From NCBI GenBank assembly GCA_934511335.1, contig CAKSWL010000014.1, forward strand, positions 1 to 16,572: 16,572 bases of DNA. The letters are read 5' to 3'. Shown here in pieces: positions 1 to 7,723 of the stretch (the first letter of the stretch is position 1; every line of letters starts with the position of its first letter). This DNA is from an uncultured Cloacibacillus sp. (GTDB taxonomy: Bacteria; Synergistota; Synergistia; Synergistales; Synergistaceae). The position numbers were made by a program, and so were the translations under genes. The notes under the pieces are model-generated. The model saw only the letters and a program-made list of their open reading frames with translations, had not been told where the DNA came from and searched no databases.

Positions 1-1689
1 CGCAACGCTTTTATTTCGGCCGCTAAAGAAATGAATGAGTGCCTGTACCGCAGTTCGTACTCACCCATCATTTACGAATCAAAAGACTGCGCCGCAGGGC
101 TTTTTGATGAAAACGCAGACGCTCTCGGCCTGTCCGTCGGCGTACCTATGTTCCTCGGAAACCTTGAGGTAACCATCAGGTCGACTACGGAATATATCGG
201 CGGCATAGAGAACTACAACGAAGGCGATGTCTACATCCTGAATGACAGCTACATGACGGGGGCTCACCTCAACGACATGACCTTCCTTTCCCCGATATTC
301 TACGAGGGCAAGCTTTGTGGCTTCACGGCAAACCGGGCGCACTGGCTGGACGTCGGTTCAAAAGACCCCGGTTATCCGCTTGACTCAACCGAAATTTTCC
401 AAGAAGGGCTCCGTATCCCGCCGATGAAGATTATGGATCGCGGCGTACTGCAAAAGGACCTCGCGGATATGATATGCCGCAACACACGCTTCTACCGCTC
501 GGCTATGGGCGATATGAACGCTCAGATAGCGGCTTGCAAAACCGGTGAGAAGCGCTTCATCGAGATAGTCAAACGCTTTGGTTACGATACAGTACGCGAC
601 AGCATCCATGACATTTTCCTCCAATCGGAGATAATGGAAAAAGACGTCGTCAGCTCCTTCAAAAACGGCGTTTATCACGCTTCCGGCTACCTCGACAACG
701 ACGGCACGGTCATGGAACCGATATTTGTCAACATGACCATCACGATAGAGGACGGTGAAATGACGGTAGACCTCGATGGCTCATCCCCATCGGCAAAAGG
801 CTCGACAAACTGCGGTTTCGCACAGACGATCTCGGCAACCCGTATGGCCTACAAAATGATAGTGTCGCCAGACGCACCCGTTAACGGCGGCTGCTTCCGC
901 CACCTCAAAATAAAAGCTCCGAAGAAATCAATTTTCACCGCAGAAGAACCCTCCGCATGTGCATGGTATTTCTCATCGCTGGGTCTGCTTATCGATCTTA
1001 TGCCCAAAGCGCTCGAAGACATCTGCCCCGACCGCGTCAGCGCGGCGCACTACGGCGATTCTATGGTCATTTACCTGTCGGGATACGACCAAAGGTACGA
1101 TCATAACTACCTTTACGTCGAAGCAACGGTCGGAGGGTGGGGCGCTTGCGAAACAGAGGACGGTTCCGATGCCCTCATCAACGTTGCCAATGGCGCTTAC
1201 AAAAACATCCCCGTAGAGGTATTCGAGAACAATTATCCAGTCCGCATCAATAGTTTCAGGCTGCGGAACGATTCAGGCGGCCCGGGCCGCAACCGCGGCG
1301 GTCTTGGGATCGTCAAGGAATATGAGGCTCTCTACGACGACACATTCCTCTATCTCTGGTTCGAGCGTTCCGTCACCCCCGCCTGGGGTATCAAGGGAGG
1401 CAAAGACGGCGCAAAACCCAACGTAGTCGTCCGCAGCGGCGATAATGTAAAAGAGATGCTGAAGGTCAACGCCTATTCGATGACAAAGGGAACTGTAGTG
1501 ACTATCTATACAGGCGGCGGCGGCGGGTTCGGCAATCCATTTGAGAGAGACCCTCAGAAGGTCCGTGAGGACTGCCTGCAGGAATACGTCAGCAAAGAAG
1601 AGGCCCGGACCGCATACGGCGTTGTGCTTGACGAATTAGGAGAAATCGACAAAAACGCTACAGAAAAGCTTAGAAGCACTTTAGCCTAA
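1..1689 (+). CDS. hyuB: Hydantoinase B / 5-oxoprolinase family subunit (HyuB-like), 5' partial
   Basis: Likely the B subunit of an ATP-dependent N-methylhydantoinase/oxoprolinase-type enzyme, which opens cyclic amides (hydantoins, 5-oxoproline) in the cytoplasm with a HyuA partner. The frame is open from base 1. An ATG lies at base 31, but the ten codons before it read like the family's usual N-terminus, so the true start is probably just upstream and only about 10-15 residues are missing. Family signatures visible: GDVYILNDSY followed by GAHLNDM (bases about 223-279), GFTANRAHW (about 319-345), DSGGPGRNRGG (about 1273-1305), and a glycine-rich GGGGGFGNP followed by ERDP near the end (about 1513-1554). 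The roughly 560 visible residues match the usual family length. The expected hyuA would lie upstream, outside the window. The exact substrate (hydantoin, N-methylhydantoin, oxoproline, or acetone as in related carboxylases) cannot be read from sequence. Confidence 0.9.
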   Translation, partial: RNAFISAAKEMNECLYRSSYSPIIYESKDCAAGLFDENADALGLSVGVPMFLGNLEVTIRSTTEYIGGIENYNEGDVYILNDSYMTGAHLNDMTFLSPIFYEGKLCGFTANRAHWLDVGSKDPGYPLDSTEIFQEGLRIPPMKIMDRGVLQKDLADMICRNTRFYRSAMGDMNAQIAACKTGEKRFIEIVKRFGYDTVRDSIHDIFLQSEIMEKDVVSSFKNGVYHASGYLDNDGTVMEPIFVNMTITIEDGEMTVDLDGSSPSAKGSTNCGFAQTISATRMAYKMIVSPDAPVNGGCFRHLKIKAPKKSIFTAEEPSACAWYFSSLGLLIDLMPKALEDICPDRVSAAHYGDSMVIYLSGYDQRYDHNYLYVEATVGGWGACETEDGSDALINVANGAYKNIPVEVFENNYPVRINSFRLRNDSGGPGRNRGGLGIVKEYEALYDDTFLYLWFERSVTPAWGIKGGKDGAKPNVVVRSGDNVKEMLKVNAYSMTKGTVVTIYTGGGGGFGNPFERDPQKVREDCLQEYVSKEEARTAYGVVLDELGEIDKNATEKLRSTLA

Positions 1690-1694
1690 CCTTT

Positions 1695-1729
1695 AAAAAA
1701 GAGCGTCGGGATATCCCGCGCTCTTTTTC
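1695..1729 (+). terminator. Intrinsic terminator after the HyuB-like gene
   Basis: GAGCG (1701-1705) pairs with CGCTC (1719-1723) and CGGG (1707-1710) pairs with CCCG (1715-1718), with a single bulged T and an ATAT loop. An A run precedes the stem and a T run follows it (1724-1728). It starts six bases after the stop codon, as expected for a Rho-independent terminator. The A/T flanks extend the stem further. Confidence 0.87.
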
Positions 1730-1752
1730 TCTTCTTTTATTTGCAGCTGCCG

Positions 1753-1823
1753 CATGTCAACAGGCCACACCTCCGTGCAATTTAAAAATTTAACCAGAGG
1801 GGAGCGGATCCACATGTCAACAG
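1753..1823. repeat. Two copies of CATGTCAACAG, 60 bases apart, each with an in-frame ATG
   Basis: The 11-base sequence occurs at 1753-1763 and 1813-1823. Both copies contain an ATG in the permease frame and encode MST followed by a different residue. Only the second has a ribosome binding site. This may be a small local duplication or chance. Confidence 0.4.
1796..1804 (+). promoter_or_regulatory. Ribosome binding site that fixes the permease start
   Basis: AGAGGGGAG ends nine bases before the ATG at 1814. The alternative in-frame ATG at 1754 has no purine-rich stretch at a usable distance, so 1814 is the better start. Confidence 0.7.
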
Positions 1824-3121
1824 AAAATAACAATGCCGTCAACAACGAAGCGGGCATCCTCCCGATACCCCACAAACAAAGGGAATCGTGGGTCAACGCC
1901 GCGATCGTCTGGGCTGGATGCGAGTTCGCCATCAGCGTTATTATGACAGGCAGCGGCATAATCGCAAATTTCAGCCTGAAACAGTTTGTGTTCATATCTC
2001 TTTTTGGTTTGTTGGGGATAACATGGGTCTTCGATAGCATCAACTGCCATCTTGGAGCACTCACCGGCCGTTCGTCAACGGTAATCACGCGCTCGTCTTT
2101 TGGATCTTTACAGTCAAAATATGTCATTTCTTTAATAATAATGCTCAATTTGATCGGCTGGTGGGCCATTCAGACATCAATAACGGGCAACGCGCTCTGC
2201 ACGATGTTTAATATAGACTACACATCACATAAGGGCATGTGGGCCATAATGACAATTGTCGCCGGCATTCTTTTTGCCCTGCCGCCTATTTTCGGCTATT
2301 CTTCCGTGAAGTGGGTAGACTATGTGGCCGTCCCGGGAGGCGTCTTGCTCTGCGTAGCCGGTTTTTATCTGTCAATTAAGGGCGTAGGCCTCGATTCCCT
2401 GCTAAATTTCCAGCCTGAACAGAAAATGCTGGCGACAGAGGCGATAAGCCTCATTGTCGGGGCAAATGTTTCTCAGATGGTTATAATGGCCGATTATACA
2501 CGCTTCTGCAAGCCAACAATCAAAAACGCCGCGATGGTCCCTGGCGGCGTCGTTATCGTCGGGTTCAGGCGGTTTATGATGGGGGCGAGCATGGGGGTGG
2601 GAAAAGGAACCTTTGACATTGTCGCCATTATGAAAGGGCTCGGTTTCGGATGGTGGGGGTTTTTAATTCTGTGGCTTGCACAGTGGACGTCTCAGCTTGT
2701 ATGTGTCTATTCTATGGGACTTTGTCTGAGCAACATGTTCGACGCAAAAAATGATTTCCAACGTAAGGCATATACCACTATCGGATCGGTTATCGCCCTG
2801 ATCATAGCGCTTTTGGGCATTCTTGATCATTTCATGGATTTTCTGTTTTTAACAGGACTGATGTTCCCCGCCGTCGGCGCGATAATGGCCACGGATTTTT
2901 TCCTTATTTCTGGAAAGGTATGGCGCGATAGGCTGACATGGAACTGGTTGGCGACGATGGCTATGGCAGCGGGAATCGCCGTGGGCTATTATACCCAGTA
3001 CATCCACCCATGGGGCGTACCAGCTATCCAAAGCTATTTTGTCGCCGCCGCCCTGTATTATATCTTGACGTACGCAAAGGCGAAATATCACCCCGACGAC
3101 TATTCCCCTGCCCTTAAATAA
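1814..3121 (+). CDS. NCS1-family permease (cytosine/purine/hydantoin type, CodB-like)
   Basis: Inner-membrane secondary transporter of the nucleobase:cation symporter-1 family, which imports cytosine, purines, allantoin or hydantoins with H+ or Na+. With the start at 1814 the protein has 435 residues, close to CodB (about 420), and about 12 hydrophobic segments from residue 28 to 420. Family traits seen: TGSG in the first helix (45-48), GALTGRSS in the loop after helix 2 (81-88), a TRSSFG motif (92-97), and VGANVSQMVIMADYTRF in the middle (215-231). An upstream in-frame ATG at 1754 would add 20 hydrophilic residues but lacks a ribosome binding site. Next to a hydantoinase-type subunit, a cyclic ureide or pyrimidine is the likely cargo (inference). 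Oddity: two adjacent arginines (252-253, bases 2567-2572) fall inside a predicted membrane helix. Confidence 0.87.
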   Translation: MSTENNNAVNNEAGILPIPHKQRESWVNAAIVWAGCEFAISVIMTGSGIIANFSLKQFVFISLFGLLGITWVFDSINCHLGALTGRSSTVITRSSFGSLQSKYVISLIIMLNLIGWWAIQTSITGNALCTMFNIDYTSHKGMWAIMTIVAGILFALPPIFGYSSVKWVDYVAVPGGVLLCVAGFYLSIKGVGLDSLLNFQPEQKMLATEAISLIVGANVSQMVIMADYTRFCKPTIKNAAMVPGGVVIVGFRRFMMGASMGVGKGTFDIVAIMKGLGFGWWGFLILWLAQWTSQLVCVYSMGLCLSNMFDAKNDFQRKAYTTIGSVIALIIALLGILDHFMDFLFLTGLMFPAVGAIMATDFFLISGKVWRDRLTWNWLATMAMAAGIAVGYYTQYIHPWGVPAIQSYFVAAALYYILTYAKAKYHPDDYSPALK

Positions 3122-3155
3122 GCTGCGAATTTTTTAAAATTTATAGAGAACGCCG

Positions 3156-3163
3156 AAGGAGGT
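3156..3163 (+). promoter_or_regulatory. Strong ribosome binding site of the SLH porin gene
   Basis: AAGGAGGT is a full match to the anti-Shine-Dalgarno core, 11 bases before the ATG at 3175. It suits a highly expressed envelope protein. The 53-base gap after the permease shows no terminator, so co-transcription with the permease is possible. Confidence 0.75.
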
Positions 3164-3174
3164 AATCATCAACT

Positions 3175-4740
3175 ATGAAGAAATTTTCAGCGATATCTTT
3201 ACTGGTTTTGGCTACGGCTCTTTTGACTCCGGCTCTTTCATCGGCAAACCCCTTCATGGACGTTCCCGAAGGACATTGGGCCTATGACGCAATATGCCTT
3301 TTGAATTCTCGCGGGATACTGTCCGGCCGCCCTGAAGGCGCGTTTGGAGGAGCCCTCCCTGCAACACGTTATGAGATGGCCTCTGCGGTAGCCCGTATGC
3401 TGACATCCGTGAATATCGAAAAAGCCGGAAAACAGGAACATGAGCTTCTCAAAAAACTTGTGTTGGAGTTCAAAGACGAGCTTGACGCTCTCGGTGTGAG
3501 AACCGATAAAATCGACAGGAGGGTCGCCGTCCTCGAAGATGGGCTCGGCGGCTGGAAAATACGCGGCACATTCAGCTTTGACGCAAAGTTCTCAAGCAGC
3601 GACAGCGGCAAAAATTATTTCAATTCCGTTTTCTCGAACGGCAACGACATCGAATTCACGAAAAACATGTTCTATCTTTATCTGACAAAACAGATAGACG
3701 AAAAGACCTACTTCTTCGCCGAGTACCGTACCGGTTCTAATTCTACCGGCGGAGACGGACGCGGGGATCAACAGCATATGCTGTGGTCATATCTCTACGT
3801 GGACACGATGCTGCCGTATGACACCAGCCTACGTTTCGGACGATTTCTCGTCGATTTCGAAGGAGCATACGGTTTATTCGGCGACAACGACGCTCTCTTC
3901 GGCGACTACAGGACAGATGGTTTCAGATTGTCAAAGCGCTGGGGAAGCTTCGGCGTTACCGCCATTATCGGGCGTAATGACGGCTATTTCATGGAATATC
4001 TATTAGGCGGACTGGATACGGGATCTCTGATGAACTACGTGCTTGATTTAAACTGGCAGCCGAACGAAAAATTCATGATCGGAGCCACCGGCTACCGATT
4101 CGACGCCGATTCGCCGTCAAAGGACGGATTGCCGCTGAACGGCGACTACGATGTAAATGTATATGGAATCTACGCCAATTTCAAATTCACCCCGCAGGTA
4201 GAACTCAAGGGAATATATTATTTCCAAGAGCTTGGGCGCGACGTTCCCGCGCCGTCGTTTGCCTCCACCGGAGCTTTAGCCGGCAATACTGAGGATAGCC
4301 CCACGGCATGGAAAACCATCCTAGAAATCAAACAAGATCTCCTCAAATTCACGGGGCTTTGGATCGAGCATGCACGGCAGGACAATACGTTTCTGGGACT
4401 GAATAATCGTTATTCGATCGGAGGGGGCGCCGGCAACTATGATTTCGTAGGACGCAACATGGAGTACGCCGATCCGTGCGGCACCTCGAAGTGGTGGTTT
4501 GTAAAAGCTTATCAAAACTGGAACGAAAAATGGAGCAGTTTTATCCGCTTCGTTAACGTCGATTTCGATACGAGCTGGCTTGACAACGCGACAGAATGGG
4601 GCATCGGTGTCGCATACCAGTACACTCCGGCCATTCGATTCGAACTCGTCTATGATCGGATCGATCACGGCGACAATGCGGGGGGCGCTGCGTGGGGCAA
4701 AGAATCTGTAATACGCCTTCGCACGGACGTAAATTTCTGA
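3175..4740 (+). CDS. SLH-domain outer-membrane porin
   Basis: Exported outer-membrane beta-barrel that forms a channel and is tethered to the cell wall by its SLH domain. Residues 1-24 are a signal peptide (MKK, hydrophobic core, predicted cut after SSA). Residues about 26-76 are a single SLH domain with FMDVPEGHWAYDAI and the TRYEMA motif (64-69). Residues about 80-122 are charged and heptad-like, consistent with a coiled coil spanning the periplasm. From about 127 the sequence alternates polar and aromatic residues as in a barrel, and it ends in phenylalanine (VNF), the usual terminal beta-signal. The 521 residues fit SLH porins of Synergistota, Negativicutes and Thermus-group diderms. Its place behind the NCS1 permease suggests it could admit the same nutrient, but a general porin role is equally possible. 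Confidence 0.88.
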   Translation: MKKFSAISLLVLATALLTPALSSANPFMDVPEGHWAYDAICLLNSRGILSGRPEGAFGGALPATRYEMASAVARMLTSVNIEKAGKQEHELLKKLVLEFKDELDALGVRTDKIDRRVAVLEDGLGGWKIRGTFSFDAKFSSSDSGKNYFNSVFSNGNDIEFTKNMFYLYLTKQIDEKTYFFAEYRTGSNSTGGDGRGDQQHMLWSYLYVDTMLPYDTSLRFGRFLVDFEGAYGLFGDNDALFGDYRTDGFRLSKRWGSFGVTAIIGRNDGYFMEYLLGGLDTGSLMNYVLDLNWQPNEKFMIGATGYRFDADSPSKDGLPLNGDYDVNVYGIYANFKFTPQVELKGIYYFQELGRDVPAPSFASTGALAGNTEDSPTAWKTILEIKQDLLKFTGLWIEHARQDNTFLGLNNRYSIGGGAGNYDFVGRNMEYADPCGTSKWWFVKAYQNWNEKWSSFIRFVNVDFDTSWLDNATEWGIGVAYQYTPAIRFELVYDRIDHGDNAGGAAWGKESVIRLRTDVNF

Positions 4741-4772
4741 TTTCTGATTCAATAATAATGAGGATATAAAAG

Positions 4773-4812
4773 AAAAAAGCGGAGGTTTTGTTTTTCCGCT
4801 TTCTTCCGTTTT
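4773..4812 (+). terminator. Bidirectional terminator between convergent genes
   Basis: AAAGCGGA (4776-4783) pairs with TCCGCTTT (4795-4802) around an 11-base T-rich loop. The A run at 4773-4778 becomes the U tract for the minus-strand transcript, and the T-rich bases after the stem serve the plus-strand transcript. It lies between the porin stop (4740) and the amidohydrolase stop (4817), so one hairpin probably ends both. Confidence 0.72.
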
Positions 4813-4816
4813 TCAA

Positions 4817-5611
4817 TTACAGCCCCAGCAGTCTGGCGGCGTTCTCCCCGAGGATCATCTTCTTTTCCTCTTCGCCGATGTCGAGGCTTTTGATCAGTCC
4901 GATCTCCGCCGAGGGCAGGTGCCACGGATAGTCGCTGCCGAAGAGGACGCGCTCCGCGCCGTGGCGGCGGATGATGTCGCGGAACATCCCTTTATCGAGC
5001 CAGGGGTCGGCGGTATAGGCCGTATCGAAGTATAGGTCGTGTTTGCCCGCGAGGCGGTCGAAGACGTCGCGCGCGAGGCGCAGCCCGCCCATATGCGCGG
5101 CGACAAGTTTGAGGCCGGGAAAGTTTTTCACGACGTTGAGCGTCATTTCGACCGAGGCGCGCATCTCGTCTCTGTACGTCGCGTCCCAGCCGGCGTGAAA
5201 GACGACGACGAGGTTGAGCGCGCGGGCGAGATCGTAAACGGGAAAGAGTCTTTTGTCGTCAAAATCGATACGCTGCAGCGGCGGGTGCAGTTTTATGCCC
5301 CTAAGCCCCTCGTCCGAGACCTTCCAGACATATTCAAGGGCGTATTCCGAGCCGGGCATCACGGAACCGAAGGATATCAGCCTCTCCGAATCGATCTCCT
5401 TTGCAAAAGAGAGGACGTGTTCATGTTGGGTCTCCTTCGTCACAATATTGAGCACGACGCTTTTGTCAACGCCGCACTCGTCCATCGTTTCGATAAGCGA
5501 TTCCACGATCGCCGGAGCGCAGCAGGGAACGGCGCACTGTCTCTGGAGCCTGTCCATCGCCGCGCCGGCGATCTTATGAGGAAAAACGTGAGTATGAAAA
5601 TCTATAATCAT
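4817..5611 (-). CDS. Amidohydrolase 2 family metal-dependent hydrolase/decarboxylase
   Basis: Cytoplasmic TIM-barrel enzyme of the Amidohydro_2 group (relatives include ACMSD-type decarboxylases and lactone or oxalmesaconate hydrolases). The 264-residue protein has the expected metal-site residues in order: FHTH at the N-terminus (H6, H8), KLHP (107-110), FHAGWD (H139), AAHMGG (H173) and FGSDYPW (D227). The C-terminal ENAARLLGL is typical, because members often end in a NxxRL helix. The start is fixed because the metal-binding HTH lies at residues 6-8. No Shine-Dalgarno sequence is visible; the upstream strand is A/T-rich. It is transcribed alone, facing the porin and divergent from cbiB. Substrate unknown; a ring-cleavage product or small carboxylate is possible. 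A role linked to the hydantoinase region is only a guess. Confidence 0.85.
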   Translation of the reverse strand: MIIDFHTHVFPHKIAGAAMDRLQRQCAVPCCAPAIVESLIETMDECGVDKSVVLNIVTKETQHEHVLSFAKEIDSERLISFGSVMPGSEYALEYVWKVSDEGLRGIKLHPPLQRIDFDDKRLFPVYDLARALNLVVVFHAGWDATYRDEMRASVEMTLNVVKNFPGLKLVAAHMGGLRLARDVFDRLAGKHDLYFDTAYTADPWLDKGMFRDIIRRHGAERVLFGSDYPWHLPSAEIGLIKSLDIGEEEKKMILGENAARLLGL

Positions 5612-5684
5612 AGAAAAACTATATCACGATTTTTTATTTTTCGGCACGGGCAAAATTGATTTCACCGCGCGGCGGCCGGCTCTT

Positions 5685-5713
5685 TTGCGGAATTTTTGCC
5701 GTACTGTTGTAAT
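5685..5713 (+). promoter_or_regulatory. Putative extended -10 promoter for the cbiB unit
   Basis: TGT immediately precedes TGTAAT (5708-5713), one mismatch from TATAAT. A weak -35 match, TTGCGG (5685-5690), sits 17 bases upstream. The predicted start at about 5720 leaves a leader of some 50 bases before cbiB, with no riboswitch fold visible in it. The element closely resembles the promoter before the riboswitch at 8373-8381. Confidence 0.5.
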
Positions 5714-5754
5714 ATTGGCGCTGAAATGTCAGAATATATGGTCAAAGAGGCAAC

Positions 5755-5762
5755 AGGGAGGA
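5755..5762 (+). promoter_or_regulatory. Ribosome binding site that fixes the cbiB start at TTG 5769
   Basis: AGGGAGGA lies six bases before TTG 5769. The codons from TTG onward give the standard CbiB N-terminus, whereas the longer in-frame extension back to 5685 overlaps the promoter and matches no known CbiB sequence. Confidence 0.75.
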
Positions 5763-5768
5763 ATCGGT

Positions 5769-6713
5769 TTGCAGATTTTAGCCGCGTTATTGCTTGACGC
5801 TCTTTTCGGGGATCCCAAATGGCCGCCGCACCCGGTGACTTTGGTCGGACGGCTGATAACTTTTTATGAAAAATTCTTCTATTCGCCGACGGACGGCAGG
5901 CGTCGCGGCATCGTCTTCTGCGCCGCCGTCCTCGCCACCGCAGCGGCCGCCGTAACGGCGGGCATGACGATCGCAGGGCTGTTCGGCGTGTGGGCGCAGA
6001 GGGCCTTCAGCATTTATCTGCTCTACGCGGCGCTCGCCCTCAAATCTCTCAAGGACGAATCGCTGCCCGTGGCCCGCGCGCTTGCCGACGGCGACCTCGA
6101 ACGCGCGCGCCGGCAGGTGGGGCGCATCGTAGGACGCGACACGGAGCGGCTTGACGCGGCGGACGTCACGCGCGCGGCGGTCGAGACTATCGCCGAGAGC
6201 TATATCGACGGCGTCGTCTCCGTACTTTTTTGGATGACGATCGGCGCCTTCTTCGGCCATGCGGCGATTTTCGCCTGGCTCTTTAAAGCGGCCTCCACGA
6301 TGGATTCCATGGTAGGCTACGACGACGAGCGTTATCGCGATTTCGGCTGGGCGGCGGCGAAGCTGGACGACGCGCTGAACTTTATCCCCGCGCGGCTTGG
6401 CGCGGTGATCGCCGTCGGCGCGGGAGCGCTGGCCAATATGGATTACCGCCGCGCCTGGCGGATATTCCTGCGCGACCGGCTGAATCACAAGAGCCCGAAC
6501 AGCGCTCACGGCGAAAGCGTTTTCGCGGGGCTGCTCGGCATCCGCCTCGGCGGCGGCGCTTTTTACGGCGGCGAGTGGGAGGCCCGCCCCGCGCTCGGCG
6601 ACGACCTGCGCGAGCCGGAGCCGGACGACATCCTGCGGGCCCATTATATTTTAAATATCTCGGCGGCGCTTTGCGCCGTGCTGATTTTCCCCTTTGCGAG
6701 GCGCGGCTTCTGA
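5769..6713 (+). CDS. cbiB: Adenosylcobinamide-phosphate synthase CbiB (CobD of the aerobic naming)
   Basis: Integral membrane enzyme that joins adenosylcobyric acid to (R)-1-aminopropanol phosphate, made by the next gene's product, giving adenosylcobinamide phosphate. With the TTG start it has 314 residues, the normal family length. Hallmarks in order: LLLDALFGDPKWPPHPV near the N-terminus, VGRDT (about 115), AVETIAES then DGVVSVLFW (about 130-150), KAASTMDSMVGY (about 173-184), DDALNFIPARL (about 200), and SPNSAHGES then FAGLLGIRLGG (about 240-264). Several hydrophobic membrane segments are evident. It overlaps the next gene by one base (TGATG), so translation is probably coupled. It is the first gene of a three-gene unit separate from the riboswitch operon. 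Confidence 0.94.
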   Translation: MQILAALLLDALFGDPKWPPHPVTLVGRLITFYEKFFYSPTDGRRRGIVFCAAVLATAAAAVTAGMTIAGLFGVWAQRAFSIYLLYAALALKSLKDESLPVARALADGDLERARRQVGRIVGRDTERLDAADVTRAAVETIAESYIDGVVSVLFWMTIGAFFGHAAIFAWLFKAASTMDSMVGYDDERYRDFGWAAAKLDDALNFIPARLGAVIAVGAGALANMDYRRAWRIFLRDRLNHKSPNSAHGESVFAGLLGIRLGGGAFYGGEWEARPALGDDLREPEPDDILRAHYILNISAALCAVLIFPFARRGF

Positions 6714-7723
6714 TGGAGTTTCGGCTGCACGGGGCGAATCCCGAAAAATTGTACGAGCTTTTCGGCGTGCCGATGCCGGAGCGGATATACGATTTCAGCA
6801 CCAATACAAACGCCGTAGCTCAGCGCGAAGGCTTCGTCCCCGACCTGCGCGCGGCGATCGAGGACTATCCTGACGACGAGTGCCGCGCGCTGCGCGCGGC
6901 GATCTCGGAGATGACGGGAGCCTTGCCGGAAAATATTCTTGTAACTAGCGGCGCCAACGAGTCGATCTATCTCATCGCCTCTTACGAGGCGGCGCGGGAG
7001 AACCGCATCCTTCAGCCCGTCTACGGCGAGTATATGCGCGCGCTGAAAAGTTATGGCGCGGACCCTCACAGTATTTTCAGCCTCCGCGCCGCAAAAATTC
7101 CCCGCAAAGGCGCTCTCTGGCTTTGCAACCCCTGTAACCCTACAGGCGGTTTTATCCCCGACGCCGAACTCAACGGCTTTGCGTCGGCGCATCCGGAGAC
7201 ACTTTTTATCGTCGACGAAGCCTATCGTGATTTTATCTGGACCGACGAAGACTTGCTTCCCTTCACCCCGCTGCCGAACGTCATCCGGCTCCGTTCGCTG
7301 ACAAAGACGTACAATCTCTGCGGCGCGCGTATCGGCTATATCCTTGCCGACGCGCGCACCGCGGAAAGGCTGAAAAGGCGGCAGCCTAGCTGGAGCGTCG
7401 GCGGCCTCGCGCAGCAGGCGGCGCTGTTTTTCCTCGCGGACGAGACACTGACGCGCCGCACGAAGGACTATTACGCGGCGGAGATGCCGCGGCTCATCTC
7501 CGCGGTGAACGAAGCCGGCTTTGCGGCGCTGCCCAGCTGCGTGAACTATTTTCTGAGCGCCGTCGACGACGACGAGCGGTTTATCCGTTTTCTGCTTGAG
7601 CGCGGCCTCGTCGTGCGCCACACGCGAAATTTTCCCGGGCTCGACGGGAAGTATGTGCGCATCGCGGCGCGAACGAGAGGTGAGAACGACCGGTTGATCG
7701 CCGTGATGAGGGATTACCGGTGA
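6713..7723 (+). CDS. cobD: Threonine-phosphate decarboxylase (CobD, PLP-dependent)
   Basis: Class I/II-fold PLP enzyme, close to histidinol-phosphate aminotransferase, that decarboxylates L-threonine O-3-phosphate to (R)-1-amino-2-propanol phosphate, the CbiB substrate. Visible residues: HGANPEKL at the N-terminus (6-13, typical of CobD), DFSTNTN (27-33), TSGANESIY (78-86), CNPCNPTGG (138-146), FIVDEAYRDF (165-174) with the cofactor aspartate D168, and SLTKTYNLCGARIGY with the Schiff-base lysine K198. At 336 residues it is a little short for the family (about 360) but complete. The ATG at 6713 overlaps the cbiB stop by one base, and a GAGG lies 11 bases upstream. The final GTGA overlaps the next start. 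A HisC function is the main alternative; cbiB and cobC on either side make CobD much likelier. Confidence 0.9.
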   Translation: MEFRLHGANPEKLYELFGVPMPERIYDFSTNTNAVAQREGFVPDLRAAIEDYPDDECRALRAAISEMTGALPENILVTSGANESIYLIASYEAARENRILQPVYGEYMRALKSYGADPHSIFSLRAAKIPRKGALWLCNPCNPTGGFIPDAELNGFASAHPETLFIVDEAYRDFIWTDEDLLPFTPLPNVIRLRSLTKTYNLCGARIGYILADARTAERLKRRQPSWSVGGLAQQAALFFLADETLTRRTKDYYAAEMPRLISAVNEAGFAALPSCVNYFLSAVDDDERFIRFLLERGLVVRHTRNFPGLDGKYVRIAARTRGENDRLIAVMRDYR

